Positions 7,373 to 17,227 of a DNA stretch of 64,000 bases are shown piece by piece. The notes beneath the pieces are model-generated. The model was not told the origin of the DNA. It did not search any database and saw nothing but the letters and a program-made list of their open reading frames with translations. Numbering within the stretch: the first letter of the stretch is position 1; the number at the start of each line of letters is the position of its first letter. The stretch lies in assembly GCF_032586235.1 (NCBI RefSeq), contig NZ_JAWHTD010000018.1, positions 1 through 64,000 on the forward strand, written 5' to 3'. The position numbers were made by a program, and so were the translations under genes. The stretch is from Aestuariicoccus sp032586235 (GTDB lineage: Bacteria; Pseudomonadota; Alphaproteobacteria; Rhodobacterales; Rhodobacteraceae).

Positions 7373-7408
7373 CTTTGCGGCCACTCCTCGCGAGGAGGGT
7401 CCGCAAGG
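7373..7408 (+). other. Leader stem-loop between rpsQ and rplN
   Basis: An outer stem (CTTTGCGG with CCGCAAGG) encloses a 14-base perfect palindrome (CTCCTCG/CGAGGAG). It is followed by AAACC/GGTTT. There is no T-run. It may be an mRNA processing or regulatory leader for the rplN block; a weak promoter-like TTGAAC (7446) with an A/T-rich -10 lies just after it. Confidence 0.5.
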
Positions 7409-7502
7409 AACCGATGAGCTGCTCATTTCGACAAAACCTTTCGGTTTGAACGAAACCATGGGGACAAGGCAATAACGCCCCCCAAAGGTCAGGAGAAACC
7501 CC

Positions 7503-7871
7503 ATGATCCAGATGCAGACCAATCTGGATGTTGCTGACAACTCCGGCGCCCGCCGGGTTCAGTGCATCAAGGTCCTGGGTGGTTCCAAGCGTAAATACGC
7601 CTCCGTCGGCGACATCATTGTCGTCTCGGTGAAGGAAGCCATCCCGCGCGGCCGCGTCAAGAAAGGCGATGTCCGCAAGGCCGTCGTCGTGCGCACCGCC
7701 AAGGAAGTCCGTCGTGAAGACGGCACCGCCATCCGCTTCGACCGCAACGCCGCCGTCATCCTGAACAACGCAGGTGAACCGGTCGGCACCCGTATCTTTG
7801 GGCCGGTCGTGCGCGAGCTGCGCGCCAAGAACTTCATGAAGATCATCTCGCTTGCTCCGGAGGTGCTGTAA
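7503..7871 (+). CDS. rplN: 50S ribosomal protein L14
   Basis: L14 helps form intersubunit bridges and is the target of the silencing factor RsfS. The 122-residue protein shows MIQMQTNLDVADNSGARRVQC and the GTRIFGPVVRELR signature. The start is preceded by AGGAGAAA. It overlaps rplX by one base. Confidence 0.98.
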   Translation: MIQMQTNLDVADNSGARRVQCIKVLGGSKRKYASVGDIIVVSVKEAIPRGRVKKGDVRKAVVVRTAKEVRREDGTAIRFDRNAAVILNNAGEPVGTRIFGPVVRELRAKNFMKIISLAPEVL

Positions 7872-8182
7872 TGGCTGCGAAACTCCGTAAGGGCGACAAG
7901 GTCGTCGTGCTGGCCGGCAAGGACAAGGGCAAGCAGGGCACCATCGCCTCTGTCGATCCCAAGTCCGGCAAGGCCCTGGTTGACGGTGTCAACATGGCCA
8001 TCCGTCACCAGCGTCAGACGCAGAATTCGCAGGGCGGCCGCACGCCCAAGGCGATGCCCATCGACCTGTCGAACCTCGCCATTCTCGACAAGAACGGCAA
8101 ACCCACCCGCGTCGGCTTCAAGATCGAAGGCGACAAGAAGGTGCGTATTGCCAAAACCACGGGGGACGCGATCGATGCTTGA
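7871..8182 (+). CDS. rplX: 50S ribosomal protein L24
   Basis: L24 is an assembly initiator. The 103-residue protein has the KOW motif at the start (KLRKGDKVVVLAGKDKGKQG) and then GVNMAIRHQRQTQNSQGG. One-base overlap with rplN and eight-base overlap with rplE point to coupled translation. Confidence 0.98.
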   Translation: MAAKLRKGDKVVVLAGKDKGKQGTIASVDPKSGKALVDGVNMAIRHQRQTQNSQGGRTPKAMPIDLSNLAILDKNGKPTRVGFKIEGDKKVRIAKTTGDAIDA

Positions 8183-8735
8183 TACCGCAACCTACACCCC
8201 GCGCCTGAAGGCCGCCTTCCGCGACACGATCAAGGCCGCGATGAAGGAAGAGTTCGGCTACAAGAACGACATGCAGATCCCGCGTCTGGACAAGATCGTT
8301 CTGAACATCGGCTGTGGCGCCGAAGCCGTGCGCGACAGCAAGAAAGCCAAGTCGGCTGTCGACGATCTGACCACCATCGCCGGTCAGCGCGCCGTCACCA
8401 CCAAGGCCAAGAAGTCGATCGCCGGCTTCCGGGTCCGCGAAGAGATGCCGCTGGGCGCCAAGGTGACCCTGCGCGGCGATCGGATGTACGAATTCCTCGA
8501 CCGTCTGATCACCATCGCGATGCCGCGTATCCGCGACTTCCGCGGTGTGAAGCCGAGCTTTGACGGCCGTGGCAACTTTGCCATGGGTATGAAAGAGCAC
8601 ATCGTCTTCCCCGAGATCGACTTCGACAAGGTCGACGAGGTCTGGGGCATGGACGTCATCATCACCACGACCGCGGCCACCGACGCGGAAGCCAAGGCGC
8701 TGTTGAAGCATTTCAACATGCCCTTCAACGCGTAA
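8175..8735 (+). CDS. rplE: 50S ribosomal protein L5
   Basis: L5 binds 5S rRNA and contacts the P-site tRNA. The 186-residue protein has KIVLNIGCG, AGQRAVTTKAKKSIAGFRVREEMPLGAKVTL (about residues 70-100) and the C-terminal DKVDEVWGMDV region. The start is the ATG at 8175 inside the end of rplX; longer in-frame extensions lie within rplX. Confidence 0.98.
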   Translation: MLDTATYTPRLKAAFRDTIKAAMKEEFGYKNDMQIPRLDKIVLNIGCGAEAVRDSKKAKSAVDDLTTIAGQRAVTTKAKKSIAGFRVREEMPLGAKVTLRGDRMYEFLDRLITIAMPRIRDFRGVKPSFDGRGNFAMGMKEHIVFPEIDFDKVDEVWGMDVIITTTAATDAEAKALLKHFNMPFNA

Positions 8736-8747
8736 AGGAGCGATATC

Positions 8748-9053
8748 ATGGCTAAAAAAGCAATGATCGAGCGCGAGAAGAAGCGCGAGCGGCTGGTCAA
8801 GAAATACGCCGCCAAGCGGGCGGCTCTGAAAGAGATCGCCAGCGACGAATCGAAGCCGATGGAAGAGCGCTTCAAGGCGCGTCTGCAGCTGGCCAAGCTG
8901 CCGCGCAACAGCTCGCCCAGCCGTCTTCACAACCGTTGCCAGCTGACGGGGCGTCCGCACGCCTATTACCGCAAGCTGAAAATCAGCCGGATCGCCCTGC
9001 GCGAACTCGGCTCCGCCGGGCAATTGCCGGGCGTGGTCAAGTCCAGCTGGTAA
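8748..9053 (+). CDS. rpsN: 30S ribosomal protein S14 (zinc-free form)
   Basis: A 101-residue long-form S14 without the CxxC...CxxC zinc site of the short form; the conserved NRCQLTGRPHAYYRKLKISRIALRE region spans roughly residues 63-87. It binds the 30S head. Ribosome site AAAGGAG upstream. Confidence 0.98.
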   Translation: MAKKAMIEREKKRERLVKKYAAKRAALKEIASDESKPMEERFKARLQLAKLPRNSSPSRLHNRCQLTGRPHAYYRKLKISRIALRELGSAGQLPGVVKSSW

Positions 9054-9066
9054 GGAGGGTTAAGAT

Positions 9067-9459
9067 ATGAACGATCCTATCGGCGATATGCTGACCCGTA
9101 TCCGCAATGCGCAGATGCGCGGCAAGTCCACGGTCATCACGCCCGCGTCCAAGCTGCGTGGCTGGGTGCTGGATGTGCTGGCGGACGAAGGTTACATCCG
9201 CGGCTACGAGGCCACGACCGGCGCAGACGGTCACCCGGCCATCGAGATCAGCCTCAAGTACTACGACGGCGCCCCCGTCATTCGCGAGCTCAAGCGGGTT
9301 TCGACCCCCGGCCGCCGCGTCTACATGGGCGTCAAGGACATCCCGCAGGTCCGTCAGGGCCTGGGCGTGTCGATTGTCAGCACACCCAAGGGTGTGATGT
9401 CGGATGCAAGCGCGCGCAGCCAGAACGTCGGCGGCGAAGTTCTTTGCACGGTCTTCTGA
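9067..9459 (+). CDS. rpsH: 30S ribosomal protein S8
   Basis: S8 is a primary 16S rRNA-binding protein and in E. coli represses the spc operon. The 130-residue protein starts MNDPIGDMLTRIRNAQMRGK and ends with the S8 signature GVMSDASARSQNVGGEVLC. Good ribosome site AAGGAGG 13 bases from the rpsN stop. Confidence 0.98.
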   Translation: MNDPIGDMLTRIRNAQMRGKSTVITPASKLRGWVLDVLADEGYIRGYEATTGADGHPAIEISLKYYDGAPVIRELKRVSTPGRRVYMGVKDIPQVRQGLGVSIVSTPKGVMSDASARSQNVGGEVLCTVF

Positions 9460-9469
9460 GGAGCAGGCA

Positions 9470-10003
9470 ATGTCTCGTATTGGCAAACAACCGGTGACGC
9501 TGCCTTCGGGGGTCTCGGCCACCGTGTCCGGGCAAACCGTCGAGGTGAAGGGGCCGAAGGGCACCCAGAGCTTCAGCGCCACCGACGACGTGACCATCAC
9601 GCTCGACGGCGACACCATCACGGTCGCGCCGCGCGGCAAATCCAAGCGCGCACGCCAGCAGTGGGGGATGACCCGCACGATGGTCGCGAACCTGGTGCAT
9701 GGCGTGAGCGACAGCTTCAAGAAAGAGCTGGAAATCCAGGGCGTCGGCTATCGTGCCGCCGTGCAGGGCAATGTCCTGAAACTGAACCTGGGCTACAGCC
9801 ACGAGGTCAACTTTGACATTCCCGCTGGAGTGACGGTGACCGCTGCGAAACCGACGGAGCTGGTGGTCGAAGGCCACGACAAACAGCTGGTCGGCGAAGT
9901 GGCCGCCAATATTCGCGACTGGCGCCGGCCGGAGCCCTACAAGGGCAAAGGCGTGCGTTACAAGGGCGAGTATATCTTCCAGAAGGAAGGCAAGAAGAAG
10001 TAA
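9470..10003 (+). CDS. rplF: 50S ribosomal protein L6
   Basis: L6 lies near the factor-binding site. The 177-residue protein begins MSRIGKQPVTLPSGV and contains the L6 signature RRPEPYKGKGVRYKGE near its end. The ATG at 9470 is preceded by GAGGAG; earlier in-frame starts lie within rpsH. Confidence 0.98.
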   Translation: MSRIGKQPVTLPSGVSATVSGQTVEVKGPKGTQSFSATDDVTITLDGDTITVAPRGKSKRARQQWGMTRTMVANLVHGVSDSFKKELEIQGVGYRAAVQGNVLKLNLGYSHEVNFDIPAGVTVTAAKPTELVVEGHDKQLVGEVAANIRDWRRPEPYKGKGVRYKGEYIFQKEGKKK

Positions 10004-10017
10004 GGGACGGCAAGGCA

Positions 10018-10377
10018 ATGGCAAACAGCAAAAGACAACTGTTTCAGAAACGCCGCTTGCGCGTTCGGAACAAGCTTCGTGCGGTCAACGTCGGGCGTCC
10101 GCGCCTGTCGGTGCACCGCTCCAACAAGAACATCAGCGTGCAGCTGATCGACGATGTGAAGGGCGTGACCATCGCGTCCGCCTCGTCGCTCGAGAAGGAC
10201 CTGGGCATCGCCGGCAAGAACAACGTGGAGGCCGCCGCCAAGGTGGGCGCCGCGATTGCCGAACGTGCCAAGAAGGCCGGCGTGGTCGAAGCCTATTTCG
10301 ACCGTGGCGGCTTTCTGTTCCACGGCAAGGTTAAGGCACTGGCCGATGCGGCCCGCGAGGGTGGTCTTAAGATCTGA
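10018..10377 (+). CDS. rplR: 50S ribosomal protein L18
   Basis: L18 brings 5S rRNA into the 50S subunit with L5 and L25. The 119-residue protein has RLRVRNKLRAVNVGRPRLSVHRSNKNI and the C-terminal YFDRGGFLFHGKVKALADAAREGGL block. A repeat pair separates it from rpsE. Confidence 0.98.
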   Translation: MANSKRQLFQKRRLRVRNKLRAVNVGRPRLSVHRSNKNISVQLIDDVKGVTIASASSLEKDLGIAGKNNVEAAAKVGAAIAERAKKAGVVEAYFDRGGFLFHGKVKALADAAREGGLKI

Positions 10378-10382
10378 CGGGG

Positions 10383-10452
10383 CGGTGCGCGCAAAGCGCA
10401 CACCCTACAGGTTCAGAACCGACGGCGTAGGGTGCGCATTCACTGCGCACCG
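10383..10452. repeat. Inverted pair of 26-bp repeat between rplR and rpsE (locus 4)
   Basis: Copies at 10383-10408 and 10427-10452 face each other across 18 bases. The remaining bases to rpsE show no clear gene. Confidence 0.85.
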
Positions 10453-10573
10453 CTGCGTCGAAGACAAGCGAAGGGGGCCGTGTCAGGCCGCCTCGATGAT
10501 CCGGGCCCGGTCCGGGCACCTGGATTGACCAAACCCGGCGCCAGAGCGCGCCACCGACAAAAGGAATGCCTGC

Positions 10574-11152
10574 ATGGCAGAACGTGAACAAAGAGGCCGG
10601 GGCCGTCGCGACCGCGACGAAGCGCCGGAATTCGCAGATCGCCTGGTGGCGATCAACCGTGTCTCCAAGACCGTGAAAGGTGGCAAGCGCTTCGGCTTTG
10701 CGGCACTCGTGGTTGTGGGCGACCAGAAAGGCCGCGTCGGCTTTGGCAAGGGCAAGGCGAAAGAGGTGCCCGAGGCCATCCGCAAGGCGACCGAGCAAGC
10801 CAAGCGCAAGATGATGCGCGTGCCGCTGCGCGAAGGCCGCACGCTGCACCACGACATCGAGGGCCGTCACGGTGCCGGCCGCGTGGTGATGCGCACCGCC
10901 CCGCAGGGTACCGGGATCATCGCCGGTGGTCCGATGCGTGCGGTTTTCGAAATGCTCGGCGTCCAGGACGTCGTCGCCAAGTCGATCGGCTCGCAGAACC
11001 CCTACAACATGATCCGCGCCACGCTGGACGGTCTGTCGAAAGAGGCCTCGCCCCGTTCGGTCGCACAACGCCGCGGCAAGAAGGTCGCCGACATTCTGCC
11101 CAAGCGTGAAGACAGCCCGCAGGACAGCAGCCAAGTGGCCGAGGAGGCATAA
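10574..11152 (+). CDS. rpsE: 30S ribosomal protein S5
   Basis: S5 works in decoding accuracy and mRNA unwinding. The 192-residue protein has the dsRNA-binding-like N domain (INRVSKTVKGGKRFGFAALVVVGD), GKGKAKEVPEAIRKA, and the C-domain GGPMRAVFEMLGVQDVVAKSIGS. An Arg-rich N-terminal stretch and an acidic tail (EEA) extend beyond the core. Three bases to rpmD. Confidence 0.98.
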   Translation: MAEREQRGRGRRDRDEAPEFADRLVAINRVSKTVKGGKRFGFAALVVVGDQKGRVGFGKGKAKEVPEAIRKATEQAKRKMMRVPLREGRTLHHDIEGRHGAGRVVMRTAPQGTGIIAGGPMRAVFEMLGVQDVVAKSIGSQNPYNMIRATLDGLSKEASPRSVAQRRGKKVADILPKREDSPQDSSQVAEEA

Positions 11153-11155
11153 ACC

Positions 11156-11344
11156 ATGGCTAAAACCATCGTCGTCAAGCAGGTCGGCTCGCCGATCCGC
11201 CGCCCCGCCAAGCAGCGTCAGACGCTGATCGGCCTGGGCCTGAACAAGATGCACAAGACCCGCGAGCTGGAGGACACGCCTTCGGTCCGCGGCATGGTCA
11301 ACTCGATCCCGCATCTGGTGGAAATCGTCGAAGAGCGCGGCTGA
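11156..11344 (+). CDS. rpmD: 50S ribosomal protein L30
   Basis: A 62-residue small 50S protein (KTIVVKQVGSPIRRP, then IGLGLNKMHKTRELEDTPSVRGM). It ends this block: a terminator follows 27 bases later. Confidence 0.97.
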   Translation: MAKTIVVKQVGSPIRRPAKQRQTLIGLGLNKMHKTRELEDTPSVRGMVNSIPHLVEIVEERG

Positions 11345-11370
11345 CACGCCACGGCTTCCGGCTTTTCACG

Positions 11371-11402
11371 ACCCCCGGACCGCAAGGCCCGGGGGTTTTT
11401 CG
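11371..11402 (+). terminator. Terminator after rpmD
   Basis: ACCCCCGG and CCGGGGGT form the stem, and a T-run follows. It separates rpmD from rplO. Confidence 0.85.
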
Positions 11403-11478
11403 TGGCGGTTGGCCGGATAGGCGGGCGGCCGGGATCTTATGGTCCAGGGTGCACCTAACTCAAGGCGCCACATCCCCC

Positions 11479-11507
11479 TTGATCGCCTGCGCATGCCCCG
11501 CTATATG
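11479..11507 (+). promoter_or_regulatory. Promoter for rplO-secY-adk
   Basis: TTGATC (11479-11484), exact 17-bp spacer, TATATG (11502-11507), 97 bases before rplO and just downstream of the rpmD terminator. Confidence 0.7.
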
Positions 11508-11603
11508 CCCCCGGTGGCGCGCAGCAGCGCGACTCGGACACTCAAGAAACGCCGCGGTTGGCCCATTCGCTTCGGGGGCCACATCCGGCAATGGAGAAGC
11601 GAC

Positions 11604-12077
11604 ATGAAACTCAATGAACTGCGCGATAACGACGGCGCAACCAAACGCAAGAAACGCATCGGCCGCGGCCCGGGTTCGGGCAAGGGCAAGATGGGTGGCC
11701 GTGGTATCAAAGGCCAGAAATCCCGTTCGGGTGTGGCAATCAACGGCTACGAGGGTGGCCAGATGCCGCTCTACCAGCGTCTGCCCAAGCGTGGCTTCAA
11801 CAAGCCCAACCGCAAAAGCTATGCCGTCGTGAACCTGGGCCTGATCCAGAAATTCGTCGACGCCGGCAAGCTTGACGCAGGCTCCGCCATCACCGAGGAC
11901 GCGCTGGTCGCGTCGGGCCTCGTGCGCCGCAAGCTCGACGGCATCCGTGTGCTGGCCAAAGGCGACGTCACCGCCAAACTGACCATCGAAGTCACCGGAG
12001 CCTCGAAATCGGCTGTCGAGGCGGTCGAGAAGGCAGGCGGCTCGCTTTCGGTCACGACAGCGGCAGCGGCGGAATAA
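11604..12077 (+). CDS. rplO: 50S ribosomal protein L15
   Basis: The 157-residue protein starts MKLNELRDNDGATKRKKRIGRG, continues with the Gly-rich GSGKGKMGGRGIKGQKSRSG stretch and the EGGQMPLYQRLPKRGF motif. It binds 23S rRNA late in assembly. In-frame upstream starts (from 11439) would give an Arg-rich extension with no family support; the ATG at 11604 follows GGAGAAG. SecY follows 112 bases on. Confidence 0.97.
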   Translation: MKLNELRDNDGATKRKKRIGRGPGSGKGKMGGRGIKGQKSRSGVAINGYEGGQMPLYQRLPKRGFNKPNRKSYAVVNLGLIQKFVDAGKLDAGSAITEDALVASGLVRRKLDGIRVLAKGDVTAKLTIEVTGASKSAVEAVEKAGGSLSVTTAAAAE

Positions 12078-12189
12078 CGCCTTGTGAGCGGGCAACGGCC
12101 CGCTTACATACACACATACGTTTTCCAACAACGCCGCCTGACGTGGGAAAGCCCGTCCGGGCGGCGTTTGTCTGACAAGAGAGACCCGC

Positions 12190-13547
<1,358 letters not shown>

Positions 13548-13551
<4 letters not shown>

Positions 13552-14189
13552 ACATCATTCTTTTGGGACCGCCGGGCGCGGGCAAAGGCACACAGGCGCG
13601 CATTCTGGTCGAAGAGCGGGGCATGACCCAGCTTTCCACCGGCGACATGCTGCGCGAGGCCAAAGACAGCGGCACCGAGATGGGCAAGATCGTGGCCGAC
13701 GTGATGGCGCGCGGCGATCTGGTGACCGACGAGATCGTCATCGGCCTGATCCGCGAAAAGCTGGCCGAGGGCGGCAACGGCTTCATCTTCGACGGCTTCC
13801 CCCGGACGCTCGCGCAGGCCGATGCCCTGGCCCAACTGCTGAATGAATGCGGCCAGACGCTCGACCGCGTGGTCGAACTGCGCGTCGACGACGAGGCACT
13901 GGTGGCCCGCATCACCGCCCGCTCGACCTGTGGCAATTGCGGCGAGGTCTACAACGACATCACCAAGCCAATCCCGGCGGACGGCAAATGCTCGAACTGC
14001 GGCGGCACCGAATTCAAGCGCCGCGCCGACGACAACGAGGACAGCCTCAAGAAGCGTCTGATGGAATATTACAAGCAGACCTCGCCGCTGATCGGCTATT
14101 ACTACGCCAAAGGTCAGCACACCCGCGTCGACGGCCTGGGCGAGATCGACGAGGTCAAGTCAGCTATCGCCGAAAAGCTCGACGGCTGA
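13548..14189 (+). CDS. adk: Adenylate kinase with zinc-type LID
   Basis: It catalyses ATP + AMP to 2 ADP. The 213-residue protein has the P-loop GPPGAGKGTQA (residues 7-17), FDGFPRTLAQADAL and a long LID carrying a CxxC...CxxC set (CGNC and CSNC, about residues 126-148), expected to bind zinc. Overlap with secY by four bases is the usual arrangement. Confidence 0.98.
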
Positions 14190-14203
14190 CACCGCACACC
14201 GCG

Positions 14204-14257
14204 CCCGCCCCTTCATTGATCCATAAATATCCCGGGGGTGTGGGGGCTGGCCCCCAC
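14204..14257. repeat. 54-bp dispersed repeat, copy A
   Basis: CCCGCCCCTTCATTGATCC, then TAAATATCCCGGGGGTGT, and a GTGGGGGC-TG-GCCCCCAC palindrome. It matches 19911-19964 with one substitution. A second GTGGGGGC/GCCCCCAC palindrome follows at 14271-14288. Both copies start within 15 bases of a stop codon, so they may act as transcript ends. The 370-base adk-rpsM gap otherwise holds only the rpsM promoter and leader. Confidence 0.85.
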
Positions 14258-14374
14258 CAAAACATGCGTGTGGGGGCCGGCCCCCACTGGGCCAATGACG
14301 GGCGCTTTTGCCGCCAAATTCTCCCATCGCAAGGGATGAAACGGCAGGCGTGGAAGAAACCTCTTGACATGGGG

Positions 14375-14403
14375 TTGACCCTGCGCCCGGCGGCTCATAG
14401 ATA
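14375..14403 (+). promoter_or_regulatory. Promoter of rpsM-rpsK-rpoA-rplQ (alpha operon)
   Basis: TTGACC (14375-14380), 17-bp spacer, TAGATA (14398-14403). An overlapping TTGACA lies at 14364. The transcript would have a leader of about 150 bases before rpsM, long enough for the S4-type control known for alpha operons in other bacteria, though no S4 gene is in this cluster. Confidence 0.7.
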
Positions 14404-14559
14404 GCGCCATCTCGAGTTCGAGAATCGCCTTGCGGTCCGGGTCGCGCCCGATGCCGCAGATCACCTGATCAGCTAAGGCCTGACGGCGCACCGCCGCGGG
14501 CCGCATGTTGTGAAAAAAGGGTCTGGAGCTACGGACCCGCAACGAAAAGGAACGGACAC

Positions 14560-14928
14560 GTGGCACGTATTGCCGGCGTAAATATCCCGACAAACAAACG
14601 GGTGCCGATCGCACTCACCTATATCACCGGAATTGGCCATTCGGCGGCCAAGGCCATCTGCGACGCCGTGAACATCGATGTCTCACGGCGCGTCAACGAA
14701 CTCTCGGATGCCGAGGTTCTGGCCGTCCGCGAACATATCGACGCCAACTACACGGTCGAGGGCGACCTGCGCCGCGAAGTGCAGATGAACGTCAAGCGCC
14801 TGATGGATCTGGGCTGCTACCGCGGTCTGCGTCATCGCCGCAACCTGCCCGTGCGCGGTCAGCGCACCCATACCAACGCACGCACGCGCAAGGGCCCCGC
14901 AAAGCCCATCGCCGGCAAGAAGAAGTAA
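14560..14928 (+). CDS. rpsM: 30S ribosomal protein S13 (GTG start)
   Basis: S13 contacts the tRNAs and forms intersubunit bridge B1. The 122-residue protein reads MARIAGVNIPTNKRVPIALTY and ends with RGLRHRRNLPVRGQRTHTNARTRKG. The start must be GTG at 14560: AAAAGGAA lies upstream and the family N-terminus begins exactly here. Confidence 0.97.
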   Translation: MARIAGVNIPTNKRVPIALTYITGIGHSAAKAICDAVNIDVSRRVNELSDAEVLAVREHIDANYTVEGDLRREVQMNVKRLMDLGCYRGLRHRRNLPVRGQRTHTNARTRKGPAKPIAGKKK

Positions 14929-14940
14929 GGGGGACGCGAG

Positions 14941-15330
14941 ATGGCACGAGATACACGTCGGGGCAAGAAAAAGGTCTCCAAAAACATCGCGGCGGGCGTC
15001 GCGCATGTGAATTCCAGCTTCAACAACACCAAGATCCTGATCTCGGACGTACAGGGCAACGCGATTGCCTGGTCGTCCGCCGGGACCATGGGCTTCAAGG
15101 GCTCGCGCAAGTCGACCCCCTATGCCGCCCAGATGGCCGCCGAAGACGCCGGCAAGAAGGCGCAGGAACATGGCGTGAAGACGCTGGAAGTCGAAGTGCA
15201 GGGGCCCGGGTCGGGCCGTGAATCGGCGCTGCGCGCGCTGGCCGCCGTCGGCTTCAACATCACGTCGATCCGCGACGTAACGCCGGTTGCGCACAACGGC
15301 TGCCGTCCGCCCAAGCGCCGCCGGGTCTGA
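14941..15330 (+). CDS. rpsK: 30S ribosomal protein S11
   Basis: S11 lies on the 30S platform near the Shine-Dalgarno helix. The 129-residue protein has GVAHVNSSFNNTKILISD, AAEDAGKKAQEHG and the C-terminal DVTPVAHNGCRPPKRRRV. AAGGGGGA precedes the ATG, 12 bases after rpsM. Confidence 0.98.
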   Translation: MARDTRRGKKKVSKNIAAGVAHVNSSFNNTKILISDVQGNAIAWSSAGTMGFKGSRKSTPYAAQMAAEDAGKKAQEHGVKTLEVEVQGPGSGRESALRALAAVGFNITSIRDVTPVAHNGCRPPKRRRV

Positions 15331-15463
15331 TCCCGCCGAAAAATTTTCCGGGGCTGTGCCTGCGCGCACGGCCCCGGATGCCATTTGAAAAAATGGCGTG
15401 TCATTGAAACCTCGGGCGTCTTCGCCTTTTGGACATGGGGAGAAGACAGGAATGGAGGGACGC

Positions 15464-16480
15464 ATGATCCACAAGAATTGGGCCGAGCTGATCAAGCCTG
15501 CGCAACTGGACGTGAAACCGGGCGCCGACCCCGCAAAGGTCGCCACGGTCGTGGCCGAACCGCTCGAACGCGGCTTTGGTCTGACGCTGGGCAACGCGCT
15601 GCGCCGCGTGCTGCTGTCGTCGCTTCAGGGCGCCGCCATCACCAGCGTGCAGATCGACAACGTGCTGCACGAGTTCTCGTCGGTCGCCGGTGTGCGCGAA
15701 GACGTGACCGACATCGTCCTGAACCTCAAGGGCGTCAGCCTGCGCATGGAGGTCGAGGGCCCCAAGCGCGTGTCGATCAACGCCAAGGGTCCGGGTGTGG
15801 TCACCGCCGGTGACATCGCCGAGACCAACGGCATCGAGGTGCTGAACCGCGATCACGTGATCTGCCACCTCGACGACGGTGCGGATCTGTTCATCGAGCT
15901 GACGGTCAACACCGGCAAGGGCTATGTGTCCGCCGACAAGAACAAGCCCGAGGACGCGCCCATCGGCCTCATCCCGATCGACGCGATCTATTCGCCGGTC
16001 AAGAAGGTGGCCTACGACGTGCAGCCGACCCGCGAGGGCCAGGTGCTTGATTACGACAAGCTGACCATGAAGGTCGAGACCGACGGGTCGGTCACCCCCG
16101 AGGACGCCATCGCCTATGCCGCGCGCATCCTGCAGGATCAGCTGTCGATCTTCGTGAACTTCGACGAGCCGGAAAGCGCCTCGCGCGCCGATGAGGACGA
16201 CGGGCTGGAATTCAACCCGCTGCTTCTCAAGAAGGTGGACGAGCTGGAACTTTCGGTGCGCTCGGCCAACTGCCTGAAGAACGACAACATCGTCTATATC
16301 GGCGACCTGATCCAGAAGACCGAGGCAGAGATGCTGCGCACGCCGAACTTTGGCCGCAAGTCTCTCAACGAGATCAAGGAAGTGCTGTCGGGCATGGGCC
16401 TGCACCTTGGCATGGATGTCGAGGACTGGCCGCCGGACAATATCGAGGATCTGGCCAAGAAGCTGGAAGACTCGTTCTAA
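15464..16480 (+). CDS. rpoA: RNA polymerase alpha subunit
   Basis: A 338-residue subunit that nucleates RNA polymerase assembly and contacts activators and UP elements. The N-terminal assembly domain has GFGLTLGNALRRVLLSS; the C-terminal domain has ELELSVRSANCLKNDNI and LLRTPNFGRKSLNEIKEVL-like sequence. GGAGGGA at 15454-15460 selects the ATG at 15464 over the in-frame ATG at 15452. The 133-base gap from rpsK is longer than usual. Confidence 0.98.
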   Translation: MIHKNWAELIKPAQLDVKPGADPAKVATVVAEPLERGFGLTLGNALRRVLLSSLQGAAITSVQIDNVLHEFSSVAGVREDVTDIVLNLKGVSLRMEVEGPKRVSINAKGPGVVTAGDIAETNGIEVLNRDHVICHLDDGADLFIELTVNTGKGYVSADKNKPEDAPIGLIPIDAIYSPVKKVAYDVQPTREGQVLDYDKLTMKVETDGSVTPEDAIAYAARILQDQLSIFVNFDEPESASRADEDDGLEFNPLLLKKVDELELSVRSANCLKNDNIVYIGDLIQKTEAEMLRTPNFGRKSLNEIKEVLSGMGLHLGMDVEDWPPDNIEDLAKKLEDSF

Positions 16481-16484
16481 GACG

Positions 16485-16548
16485 CGGTGCGCAATGAATG
16501 CGCACCCTACGGGTTCCGGTCCGTAGGGTGCGCGGTCCCCGCGCACCG
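16485..16548. repeat. Inverted pair of 26-bp repeat between rpoA and rplQ (locus 5)
   Basis: Copies at 16485-16510 and 16523-16548 face each other across 12 bases and start five bases after the rpoA stop. Confidence 0.85.
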
Positions 16549-16629
16549 CCCCCGGGCATCCGCCCCAAGGTGAGGGTCTGACACGCATCGGACCCCGGAC
16601 AAAGCAAAACACGTAGAAGGAACAAGAAA

Positions 16630-17055
16630 ATGCGTCACGCAAAAGGCTACCGCCGCCTGAACCGCACCCACGAGCACCGCAAGGCGCTGTGGGCGAACAT
16701 GGCCGGCTCTCTCATCGAACATGAACAGATCAAGACCACGCTGCCCAAGGCCAAGGAGCTCAAGCGCGTGATCGAAAAGCTGGTCACCCTCGGCAAGCGC
16801 GGCGATCTGCACGCCCGCCGTCAGGCCGCCGCCCAGCTCAAGCAAGACAAGCATGTGGCCAAGCTCTTCGAGGTGATCGGCCCGCGCTACAAGGACCGCA
16901 ACGGCGGCACTGTGCGTGTGCTGAAGGCCGGGTTCCGCTATGGCGACATGGCGCCGATGGCGATCATCGAATTCGTCGAACGCGATGTCGACGCCAAGGG
17001 TGCGGCCGACAAGGCCCGCGTCGCCGAAGAAGAGACGATGGCCGACGAAGAGTGA
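16630..17055 (+). CDS. rplQ: 50S ribosomal protein L17
   Basis: The 141-residue protein has MRHAKGYRRLNRTHEHRKALWANM, TTLPKAKELKRVIEKLVTLGK and the YKDRNGGTVRVLKAGFRYGD region. An acidic 20-residue tail follows the core. It is the last gene of the supercluster. AGAAGGAA precedes the start. Confidence 0.98.
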   Translation: MRHAKGYRRLNRTHEHRKALWANMAGSLIEHEQIKTTLPKAKELKRVIEKLVTLGKRGDLHARRQAAAQLKQDKHVAKLFEVIGPRYKDRNGGTVRVLKAGFRYGDMAPMAIIEFVERDVDAKGAADKARVAEEETMADEE

Positions 17056-17079
17056 TCTTCGGACGTATCGTGTAAACGG

Positions 17080-17109
17080 GCCCTGCCGGAAACGGCGGGG
17101 CTCTTTTTT
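17080..17109 (+). terminator. Terminator closing the ribosomal supercluster
   Basis: A 9-bp stem (GCCCTGCCG/CGGCGGGGC, one G-U pair) with a GAAA tetraloop, then TC and a seven-T run; 24 bases after rplQ. Confidence 0.9.
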
Positions 17110-17192
17110 GTAGGCGGTGGTCCCGGCCCCGACACCGGCGTTTTGAGTATTTAGGCCAAGAAGAAGCAGGGGGACGGGGCGATTCCCGACCC

Positions 17193-17221
17193 TTGCAAAA
17201 ACCGTGTCGTGCGGACATATC
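17193..17221 (+). promoter_or_regulatory. Putative promoter of the Deg-type protease
   Basis: TTGCAA (17193-17198), 17-bp spacer, CATATC (17216-17221). The expected start of transcription is near 17228, which is the ATG itself, so the message could be leaderless; no ribosome site is visible. Confidence 0.45.
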
Positions 17222-17227
17222 CAAGGC

